A DNA stretch of 64,000 bases. It comes from Bombus terrestris. Taxonomy: Eukaryota; Arthropoda; Insecta; Hymenoptera; Apidae. How positions within the stretch are numbered: the stretch's first letter is position 1; the number at the start of each line of letters is the position of its first letter. Of this stretch, positions 27,074 through 37,561 are shown one piece after another. Under the pieces are notes generated by a model. It made no database searches. It had not been told where the DNA came from and was given only the letters and a program-made list of their open reading frames with translations. The stretch covers positions 1,304,001 through 1,368,000 of the forward strand of contig NC_063282.1 in NCBI RefSeq assembly GCF_910591885.1, written 5' to 3'. The translations under genes were made by a program, and so were the position numbers.

Positions 27074-27520
27074 TCCCCGTGGAATTTCCAGGTAAAATAC
27101 ACGAACCGTTTTCCCCCTTTTCTCTCTCGCCTAGTCAGTGACCGACCGTGACTCTAGTATACAAACCGCCTAACCACCGTCATCATCCGCCGGCTCTGCC
27201 AACGCAGTTTTGCTTTACACGCGTATAACCTTTTCGTATCTCCGGTCCCTCTTCCGCTTCGCATCCGTTCTCGTTTCCACCTTTCCTTCTAGTTGCTGGT
27301 TGCTTGCTCGCTGAGCCGCCCCAGCCTCGTTCGCCCGCCACGTTCCTCTCTCTAACGAGTTATGTTTCGCGCCCTCGTCGCGAAAGTTCGGATACGAGAT
27401 TACCGTGCTGGTCGGCTCTCGAGCTTCGTTGCCGATATTATGGAAAACGCGAGAGGCAAAGTCGCGAGAGCTCGATGCCAGAAAACGAAGGAGAGGGAAA
27501 CGAGTCCGGGAATACCCTCG

Positions 27521-27522
<2 letters not shown>

Positions 27523-27551
<29 letters not shown>

Positions 27552-27552
27552 G
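27523..27552 (+). repeat. (CT)n microsatellite
   Basis: CT run ending in a short TTTCTCT variant part. Confidence 0.85.
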
Positions 27553-28640
27553 TCGAAGACGAACATCCCCTTTTTCGAAGGAACGAGATTTAATACACGC
27601 TCGATGCTGCTGCTATCGTTACGGGGAAGCATCGGTGTTTCGATAAGAAACAAGATGCGCGTATTTATATTGGCAATGCCGGAGAGCTGGCTCGTAGTTT
27701 CCGTTAACAATGGCGATATCCTCCGAAAGCAAAAGTGCATAGATATCGAAATATGCGGGCGAACTGGAGTGTATCGATAACAAACTAGCGCCGTCGATGC
27801 TGCCACGAATACGCTTGCCTGGGAACGTTGCAAAGACGTCCCGGAGAAAATCCTGAAACGGCCTCTCGAGTATCGAACGAGAGCGAGGAAAAATATCATC
27901 GCGTTTTGCAGCGTTCCTCCGAGACGCGAGTCATCTGACTAATCGCGTTCACCGTCGCGCTAACCGACACCATTTTCTCGACGAGTTGCATGCAGCGAAG
28001 AACGGCGGATGTTGTTAAATTTGGAGAAAAAGCGCGGCCGAGATGTCGCGAAAATACGAAGACGGTTTCCACGTGTATTTCTCGGGTTAAAACGCGCGGC
28101 GTATGCACGTCGCATTTCGTGCCTCTCCGGCTGTGCTCTTGCTACCTTTGGGACTCGGCTGCACGGATAACCAGACGAGAATCGTCGGGAAAGGAAGGAA
28201 GAACGCGTTACGTCGGCTGCCATCATTTTTTAAACGTTACACGATAAACAGTTACGCTGCCCTTTCATAAGTTACGGGCGTTATGTGCGCACGTACAATG
28301 GCTAGAATATCAAACGAGCAAACATAACGATTCGCGCTTTTTATAGAACTGGTTGAACGACGTATTCGTCTAGTATTTTAGTCGACCACCGAGCCATCGA
28401 GAACGCTGCAAATAGATCTTTGTTAGGGCAGAAGTCGGTTGATCGGTATGCTACGTAATGTCACGGGTCAATGTTGTATTATTCAAGCCATCCTTTTCTC
28501 TCACGCTATATCGCTTTTACGTTACTTTTTCGCCCGGAGATTTTAGCCGTCCAACTGTTCCAGTTTCGTTTATTTCGCAATTACCGAATATTTATGGAAT
28601 GCGGAAACTCGAGAGACCCGCGTACAATCTGTACACACGC

Positions 28641-28674
28641 CAGACAGACAGATAGATGGATGGATGGATGGATT
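28641..28674 (+). repeat. Compound (CAGA)n/(GATG)n tetranucleotide repeat
   Basis: About three CAGA units followed by GATA and about five GATG units. Confidence 0.85.
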
Positions 28675-31600
28675 CAAGTAGGACGCAGTTTGGAAAGTAG
28701 GATCGCGTGGCAAAGTGTGAGCAACGAGGGTGGGCAGAGGGAGACGTTTGCTACGAAAACGAGAGCAGAATAATCGTTATCAAAGTTTCGCGCCGATTCC
28801 AGAATGAATCGGGAACTGGCTGACCAAGATCCGACAAACTGCAGCGGAAGTCGAGTCGGTGAGTCGGTCCGAAGGAACTTCCCATCGAATTAGAGAAAAG
28901 TGTTCTCGTGGCGTCCTGTGCACACTCGCTACGACAAAGTTCTCCGTTAATCTCCTGGAAACCCCTACGGGTCTCGATTTATCGACGATATCCGATACGC
29001 GGAGCTTCTTCCTCCGATTTATTCCACCCCTGCCCCTTCTGTATCCACTTCGCTCTCCCTTGTCCAACCAACGACCCTTCCACTTTTCGCTATCCTCTCT
29101 CGTTCGTAATACACCTCGATCAGACGTTTTACAAGGAATTCGTTGTCGTTGTCCGTTTCGGTAAATCGTACCGCTCTCGTCTCTAGAATACACGGAATAT
29201 CAACGATTCATCGTGAAACAATGCGACATTCTGTCAGCGGATGCATCGTATCCGCGTTGGCGAAACAAGAAAAATGAATCGTCGTGAGACGGGAAAAGAT
29301 TCGATCGAAACGATGGATCGATGATCGTGCCGCGAACATTCTGCAACGATCGTATCGCTTTAAATTTAGATACGACACACGAGAAACTCGAAGTTTATTA
29401 ATTCTTCTTGTTACGAGAAGATTCGGTCAAGTATCGGTGAAGGGAAGACGGGAACGAGCAAAGTCGACAATGTCGGTCGATGTGACGATGAGGAAACGAG
29501 GAATTGGAAAAACCGCTCGAATCAGGTCCGCTCTCGACTCATTACTTTGAATTATTCGAATAATATTTTCCTGTCTGGCTGAGAAATCAATGCGTCTACC
29601 CAGGCGATGCATAATTCATGGCATAGTATCGGACAGATGGAAGATTAATAGGCCTGATCAGACGCTCTCTAATCGAACGCTTACCGCCTACTTTCTTCCT
29701 TTCTCTCTTGCACCTTGCATCCGTTTCCTGCTTCTCCTTCCCCTTTCGTTTATCTCTTTCGGAAGCTGTCTCGCATCCTGCGATAAAATCGATGGATAGC
29801 CTCGGGAGGGGACGAATTCCAATGATCTCGAGATTTTCCTACTCGGTCCTCGCAACTATTACGAACCACTTAATAATTTGAATCTTCAAAGATTTTCTTC
29901 TACGTTATACCTTGCGTTTCTTGTACGAGAAGCTTTGTCCCACGGATAAACGAGAAAATTTTCCTCGGCACGAGGTGTCGTTTCTCCCCTTCTCCACGCA
30001 GCTCTACTTCGACGAACGTCAGGTTCCTCGGTCCGTCTCGCCGCCGAAATTCGCCTTCGCTTCGCGAACGGTAAAACGTGAATTAAACGGTTAAGTCGTA
30101 TACAGTGGGTCGTACGATTTATAGCGCGACCCAGGAAACGCGACGCGACGTTCGTAAATGTCGCTCGGCCTCGATATTCGTCTCGCATCGAATATAAAGT
30201 TGCGCCAAGACGAACGAAAGCGTAACGCGAAAACCGCCGTACGGATAAAAAGTTAGCAGCGTTTGCCGGAGAAAGTTTCCCTCGCGATTGCCGCATAGTT
30301 GGAGGGTTGCAAGTCGACTCGCGTTGCTCGGTGGACCGTTGTCTTGTTCGGCGTGGATTATCCGATTAAAGGCGAGACGATCCTTGAAATCGCTTCGCGG
30401 TAATGGTTAACGAGCAAAACTGTTTTTAAGCGGGAACGACGCACCCAAAGTGGCCGGCGTCGAGCTTGTCTCGAACGGGAAGCAACTTTTCTTCGGATAA
30501 CTAGGAGCCCGGCCAATAAAAGTTTGTCCTCGCATAATGCGAGAAGAAACAATTTTGGATCGCGTCTCCCGTGCGAAGACCTAATTGAGACGAGCACGTA
30601 CTACCCAATAACTTTCGAGTTCGACTCCGGAAATTAAATGACGTGACGCAAAAGCCAAACGCGCTCTCAGCGCTCGGGGAAAAAATAGCCGAGGACAGAG
30701 TTTAAAAGGAACTGCGGGCCAAGAAGACGGAATGCCGCGCGTTTAGTTCGAGTTAACCGAACTCGGGCTAAGACGAGTCGAGAATACATTTCGACGACGC
30801 GATGGAAAAACTTTTACATCGATGCGACGCGAGCGAACGTGTGCATTTTGACTTTCGTTGCGAAGCCATTACAACGCGTGGTAATTATTCGGAATAAGTC
30901 CATCGAAATCGCCGAGTCGCTGCCTGTTCCGAATAATCGATTACGGAGCAAAGTAGCTTGACGACGCGTTCTCCTATTATCGATTCGACGATCTTAAAGT
31001 TGGATTTTTACGAGGGCAACGACTCCTGCTTACACCTGATGGTACACGATAACGAAGAAAAACGGAAAACGCGATATCTACTCGGATCGATTGGCGATGC
31101 CGTTCGTCTTGCTTCTTTTCCCTCGAACGCACAACGTATCTATGTACCTAACAAACGAGAAACTTTCTCGAGACGTTATCGGTATTTCCGCGAAGCTGGA
31201 ACCGCGTTATTCTGTGGCGCATCGAGACGCGCTGACTCGGACGAAATCGCGAGCAATTCGCCCATTATCGCGAACGAGATTCTCAGGAACGCCTTAAAAC
31301 GCTTAAGAACGTTAAAAGTGCCGCTAACGGGGAAATCGATGACGATTACGTTCGCGTTTTAAACGCGACAGCACGACCGTGGCGCCAGCAGCGATTTCGA
31401 ACGGCACGGTGCAAGAGGCGTTTCAAAGCGGACAGAATTAAAATTTGCTCGTGCGAGGCGGCACATTGTCGATTGGTCGGAGCCTCCAGATGTCGGCTAT
31501 ACGTCATGCCGGTGCATTGTACGAAGAGAGAACGTTACGCGCAGCGGTTATATCAATTTTCAGTCAGCGGATTTCACCGCCCTTCGCAGCCCGACACGGT

Positions 31601-34600
31601 GCATACAAATTGCCATCGCGGCTGCTAACTAACCGTGCGAGTTTGATGAACGAAAAACGACCGGCCATAAATAATGTCGCGTAACAACGTTTCGAAACGA
31701 TCGATGCGATTGTCGGTCGTGGGATGGACACGACGATCGCGAAAGAGCAACCGCGATTGCACTTGCGCTCTGTTACAGTCTTTCGAAGACGTTGCTCTCG
31801 TCCAAGATGCAGCGAATTCCGTATGGGATTTGCAGGAGGGAGGAAACGAGAGGGGAGGGACGAGAGAGGCGGGTGGGAAACGTAGAGACGCGTAACGCGG
31901 AGAAAAGTGCCGGTAGGAGGCATATAATGGCGAGTATTACGGGCACTTAGTCACTTTTGTGCTTCGGCCGGCATTGTGCTAAGACAAAAGATGGCGAATC
32001 CCCGGGAGCGATTCAACTGTCCCACACGAGCCAGTCGGCGGCACTCGAATAACTACGAGGGGCTCAGGGCAAAATTAAGCCGAGCGGTATGGCGCGGCAA
32101 TTCGCGAGCGTTCACAAACACTCGCTCCTCTTATTCCTTCTCGTTTGTTACGGTCACGATACGCTTGCATATTCGCCGAGCGTACCTACTACTTGCAAAT
32201 GGAAGCATGCTACTACCTTCTTCGTGTTCGAGTCGGCCGCGCACCCGTGTCCGGGCCTCTGCTCGCCTCTGCTCGCCTCTGAAAGCTCCGATACGCATTG
32301 TACCATTCCCCCTTTGTTATCTTTTTCTGTCGCGAGTTTACGCGGCGCGCCGCCCACCTCGCTGCTAGTTTCGACTCTGACAATAGCCGAGCATCTTCCA
32401 CTCTTTTCGCTGCCTTTATTTCCTCCTTCGTTTCTCTCTCGTCCCTGCGGCCAACGCGAATTCGTTACGCTTCGAGCTACAGACCAGTTAGTTACCCTTT
32501 CCTGATTATTTTTCCTGCTTCGTCGTCGCGCACGCCTGTCCTTTGACGAACGTACCGTCGACTTCTTTGCCGCCCTCTCCACCGGTCACGATCAATTTCC
32601 TCGGAAGATTTTCAAAGTTGGCTAAATTTCCAAAAACCGAACAATATCTGCGGGAATGTGGAGAGGCTTGGCCTGCCGCGGTCGTCTGTGACGTCGGGGT
32701 TGGCAATTTCAAATCCGAGAACGCCGAAGAATCGAGGGAAAAGGAAGACGAACTAAACTTATAGAGAAATAGGCGGAACGATTCGGAAGACCACTCGGTC
32801 GCGGGCTCTTTCATCTCCAACATCAAAAGGCAATTCCTGAAATTATGGAGATTTTTCCGAAGAATTTCGCGAAATCGACGGTATTCTACGTAGGACCGCG
32901 CCCTCGTGCTCTTTGTCAGAATAAACGGTTCGGGGGTTGAGAAGAAGGACGGCGAGAGCGGAGACGGAAACGAGGCCGACGAAGGGGAAGAAAGACGACG
33001 AGAGAAGAGGGAAGAAGTCAGGCTCGGAACAAATGAGAGGTTATTTCAGGCGGCAGACGTATGTACGTATATTCGGTACCAACGTCTCAACCATCGCATC
33101 GGCCCGAGTTTCCGACTTTGCATTTTTACCGTGAAGCTCGCGGTTTGCCGTTAAACCTCTTGATCGTCTCTTTCTCTTCTCTTTTCTCCGCTGCTGGGAG
33201 TAGCTGCTGGGAGAGGCGCTGGAATAAACGATCAACGTGGATAATTGAAAATATAGCGCAGCGATAACGCAAGATGACGCGAAATCGGTCCACTGGCGCG
33301 TCCGACCACCGATCGTCCTTATCTACTAGCATCTCTCGTCGACTGTTAACGCGTGCAACTCTCTGCAGAAGCGTCTCAAGATCGTTCAACTTTCACGCTG
33401 CTTGCGCGATATATTTCCGTCCATGTCACGTGTCTCTGGATAACTACGTTTGAAATTCTTCTCTGACAACCAGATCGAAGTTATTTTCGCGCATTTTGAA
33501 TTCATATAACACGATTAATCGATCGCAAACAGACTGTACGATCGTAAAAAGTCGGTATCGTAATTTTAGACGGCTATAATCTTCGACGAGATAATATCGT
33601 ACTTTCGAGCGATTTTTTTTTTTCACCGGCACAGAATGTTATCATACTAGCGTCCGATATCTCGTCGCGTATATGTAGTTGATTAGTTTCGTCGTTGCCT
33701 CTAGAACAAAGAACGGAGAGGATCGGGCTCGCGGGAAGATAACGCGGAAACATCCCAGTACGTATCAGGAAAATGGGACAAGCAGCGCGTATAATACGGT
33801 TTATTGTGTACGAGATGAAGATCTCGGGTTCGTGTGTGTTTTCAGCTTCTTCGGTGCTTCTCCGTTGCTTCGTCCCGTACGAAAATACGTGGAAACGATA
33901 CAGGATCGTCAAAGCGCCGGCAAGTGATAAGTAAAGTAAGAGCCGAAAGACAGCAAAGCTGTATATAAATTGTCGCTGTTCATCGTTGGCTATCGAATTT
34001 TAATTCCTCGGAAACGAGCAATTTTATTTCGCAAACGCGCGCCAGTGACGCAACGCTGTATGACGTTGCAAACGTTAGATTCTAAATGATCACGCGTCAC
34101 AGCCATTAACGTTCAACTCGCCGATATATCGACGGATTCCAAGGTCAAGGAAAAATGGGCCGGAATTGATATTCCCCGATGTCTGTCGCGTTGTAGTTTC
34201 GGGATCGATCGGATCAGCGCGAGAGTTACACGGAAGATCGGAAAATGTCGCGAAACGTCGATCGGACATCGATCGAGTCGAAAATCGCGAGACACCGTAT
34301 CCCTCGGGGAGAAGGTACGATTAAGGAAGATGACGAATTGATTCGGCCGTAACGAGGGGAGAATTGTCGGATGGAGGGTAGGAGAAGTGTCTCCTCGTTT
34401 CGGTAAAGCCAGCGATACGACTCGTGGGACGCGATTTGAATAATCACGATGGCTGTTGAATCGGAAAAAGAGTGTCAATCTGCACGCTCGGTGCATGGAA
34501 CTTTCTCGAACGAACGCGCGTGGAAAGCAGCGGGAATGCGGGAATACAGGAAGAGCGAGAAGCAGAAGAGAAACGCGCGGACCGCTGCCATTAGCGAGCG

Positions 34601-35963
34601 CGACTGTCGCGTCGTAGCGACGACGAGAACGAGGACGAGCACAACCCAACGGTGGCTGCCCAATTAGCGTTAATCCTTGTTAATCCGCGTCTCTCCAATC
34701 TGCATCCCTTTGTTCTTCGTTCGGGCCGCTTCGCGGCCCGACTATCGCGACAGTTTACGACCAGAATATTTCGAGTTGGTAGCGAAGGTTTGAGCCGAGG
34801 GGATAGAAGGGACGCGGGACAGGAGGATGGAAACTAAACGCGGAAGCGGGGAAAGCGTCGATACCGAGGGAAAAGTAAGCCGGAACGACGACGGGATTCC
34901 TAGCTCTCGGTGAGCTTCCACGGCAATTTTATTCACGACTGTCGATCCTTCCGGCGGAACGTTGACGAGAAGGAAAGGGAGCGACGCGTCGACGAACTCG
35001 AGAAAATATCGCGTAACGAGCGTGGCTCGAAACGGGCCACCGGCCTCGCCACTATCGGCCTGCTGAAAACACCTTCTCCTGTCTTGAAAGTCAAAATCAC
35101 GTTGACGCGTGTAGTGGACGTAACGACGACGAGGATAACGAGAGCAACGATGATGATGGTAAAACAACGAGGTTTCGACGAATGGAAGCCGCGATACCGA
35201 AAGAAAACGTGCTCCCGATCGAGGAATGGCCCGATCGGCACAGGCCGCTAGCCAAAAACTCAACTGCGATTCTTTCTCCGCTACATCGACCGGTGGAACG
35301 TTGTCCGGAGAACGAACGCGCGAGACGAAAAGTCGGAACGCTGTGCACGGTGTTCATGCGAGTTGCAGAGATTCGCGAAATCGGCCGTATCGGGAGAGAT
35401 TGTTTCCGATACACGGCGCGAACAAAGAGGAACGACGCGCTTAGAAATATTTGTCTCTTCGGAGCGACGAGGCATTGTCCTCCCATCGGCGATTCCTCTT
35501 CTCTGTGTGGACGCCTGCGACCGAACGACGAGACAAAACTCTGGGACACGCGCACAAAATCAAAAGTACGATGGCACGAAGGACGGCGGTTCGTTCGACC
35601 AACGGATACAGAGAGATAGACGGCTAGACAAAGGGGCGGAGAGACAAGGAGAGCGATCAATGAGAGATGACGGACGCGGCCACGAGACCACGGACCACGA
35701 GCCACGAGATCGACGAAGAAGGGAACGCGTTTGAGCGGCTCGACGTACCGGGTCGAGGAAGAGGGAAGAACGAGGACCGGCGTCAGCGGTCGCTCCACTC
35801 ACATTGTTACCATAATCGGCCTCGGTTGGGCCCATTGTTTGTCATTCAATTTTCCCGCTGGATTTCCACCGCGGACAATGGCAGGAACGCTTTATAAGTC
35901 GCGGGAATTACACGGGCGAACAAAGCTCGTAAATATATCCGTTGAATCGTGAAAAACGTCCTG

Positions 35964-36023
35964 CTACTACTACTACTACTACTACTACTACTATTACTCT
36001 CTCTCTCTCTCTCTCTCCCCCCC
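35964..36023 (+). repeat. Compound (CTA)n-(CT)n-C microsatellite
   Basis: About ten CTA units, then nine CT units, then a short C run, ending about 1.2 kb upstream of the opsin transcription start. It is pyrimidine-rich and likely length-variable. Confidence 0.95.
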
Positions 36024-37125
36024 TATATCTCTTGCTGTTGCACGCAGAATGAAACTCCTCTCCTCTCCACTGCGCTCTCTGTGCTGCTGCATCGCGACAT
36101 CACGTTCCACCCTTCCCATTCTGGCTGATCCTCTCACGTCACCCTATTCGTCCCGCACATCGTATCGTTCTTTCTGTTTCTAGGTTGCGTGTAAAACGCA
36201 GGGCGGCTGTGTTCTTTCGCGCGGACGCGCTTATATCGGGCACCCGACTGTCCTCGGCTGGTACATACCGGAGGCAACGTACCAACCAGCCGACAAACTG
36301 GCCAGCGGCTGGAAACGCAACGGATACCGAGGCCGGCGTGGAGTGTACGCGCGAACGGACCAACGGCGACCATTCTCGTAAATCAGTGGAACTCCGGCTC
36401 CGTTCCGGGACAATTTTATGATTTAATCCGGTGAATGCGCGAAGGCTGTGGTCGCGGTAGCTTCGAAACCCGAGTTCGCGATATACCGGCTGCACTTGCC
36501 GAGATGAATTTCACACGGCGCCAAATGGTGACCGCGTGTAAAAATGGTTTGCGGCGGCCGATGGGTGGGACGGCGGATGGCCGGAGGGTGGTTCGGCGGA
36601 CGTCGCGTCCGAATACAGAGGACGGAGTACGGGGTTAGCGGGTTGAACGCGAGGAGACCGGGCGACGCAACACGACGCAACCGTTCGACGCTCAACCAGC
36701 GTGAAATTTCAGGACGCTGACCGACGTGCGTCGCAATTTCTCCGAATTTTCGATCGGTTTGAGAGCGTTATTTGGTTAAACCGATAACAAAACGAACCCT
36801 CGATTACGAGATTGACAGCGCGCATCCAATCGATTCCCGGCCGAACCTGCACCCTCGTAATTTCCCTCTGACGAGTCTCTCGACTGCCTGCGAATTTTTC
36901 GGACGCCAACACGACTCGACGATCCGCGAGTTGCTCGTCGATACGAGAACGCTCTATTACGCGTTCCTACGATCGTCTGGCTCCGTTTCCGAAACGTCGC
37001 CTTGATCGGAGATTAAGAATCGTCGCGAAAGGGCATCGCGTCACGAAGGATAGAGACCATGGGAGATCGGTTCGCGTGACCGCCTAGACTCAGCCAAACA
37101 AAAGGTTTCTCGTATTCGTAAATCG
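36024..37125. other. Upstream flank of the opsin gene
   Basis: Probably holds distal control sequence. Otd-type homeodomain words occur as TAATCC at about 36424 and as TAATCT on the minus strand at about 37010-37015. A 65-codon open frame directly after a strong acceptor at 36184 is discussed in the findings. Confidence 0.45.
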
Positions 37126-37137
37126 CAAATCGAATTA
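37126..37137 (+). promoter_or_regulatory. Rhodopsin core sequence I (RCSI/P3-like) element
   Basis: CAAATCGAATTA matches the insect photoreceptor element YTAATYNRATTN at 11 of 12 positions. It lies 45 bp upstream of the TATA box, the expected place for the element that drives opsin expression in photoreceptors via Pax6/homeodomain factors in Drosophila. Its function in this species is inferred. Confidence 0.7.
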
Positions 37138-37181
37138 AACTCTCAAGCGGCACGCCATTCCCGATCGCGACTCGTCGTGCG

Positions 37182-37189
37182 TATAAAAG
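37182..37189 (+). promoter_or_regulatory. TATA box of the blue opsin promoter
   Basis: TATAAAAG lies about 30 bp upstream of an initiator-like TCAAGT at 37212-37217. The predicted transcription start is near 37214. A TATA box plus an RCSI upstream is the standard insect opsin promoter architecture. Confidence 0.8.
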
Positions 37190-37213
37190 GAACGGATGGC
37201 GATCAACCGAGTC

Positions 37214-37499
37214 AAGTGAGTTGCGGGACGTATTCACAACCTCTCTGCCGCGTCTCACTTCAAGCCGCGGGTTATCACCGCTTTTTATTCTTTCCCGATA
37301 TTGTCTTTCGTATCCACACACGCGTACACGCAGCTTCCGCGTTCAACGATCGATCAACAATCGGAGAAGAAGATAATATTCGTCTGTCCGTTACGCTTTT
37401 CGCTTGTGATCATCGAGCCATCGCGATCTGTGTCCGTTGCGAAAACGTCGTTAAACGAGTCCCGTGTACCGAGCGTCGAGTTGTGCGAGTCGTGCCGGG
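37214..37499 (+). other. Blop: Predicted 5' untranslated leader of blue opsin
   Basis: About 286 nt separate the predicted transcription start from the start codon. The stretch contains no ATG at all, which supports both the start site and the chosen start codon. A small 5' UTR intron cannot be excluded: a CAA|GTGAGT donor-like site occurs right at 37216. Confidence 0.6.
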
Positions 37500-37561
37500 A
37501 TGTTATCGCATAATGAGACTGTCGTTAACGGTCCATTGGCTTTCATCGGCGAAGAAACTGG
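37500..37561 (+). CDS. Blop: Blue opsin coding exon 1 (N-terminus)
   Basis: This exon encodes MLSHNETVV... through EET plus two bases of a split glycine codon. The start was chosen because it is the first ATG after the predicted transcription start and because the encoded tail matches bee blue opsins. The donor (GG|GTGTGT) is weak, but it is the only one that keeps frame with exon 2. Intron 1 is 275 nt, the longest of the gene. Confidence 0.9.

Larger units (their letters stand above)
25176..35963. other. No recognisable gene; CpG-rich DNA with microsatellites
   Basis: Apart from the listed repeats, only unsupported frames are present. Frames at 34742-35263 and 35097-35798 on the minus strand overlap each other and mirror plus-strand frames, as expected from low stop density. 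Confidence 0.5.

Noticed and set aside
35097..35798. 233-codon minus-strand frame
   Set aside because: Overlaps other long frames on both strands and has no conserved motif.
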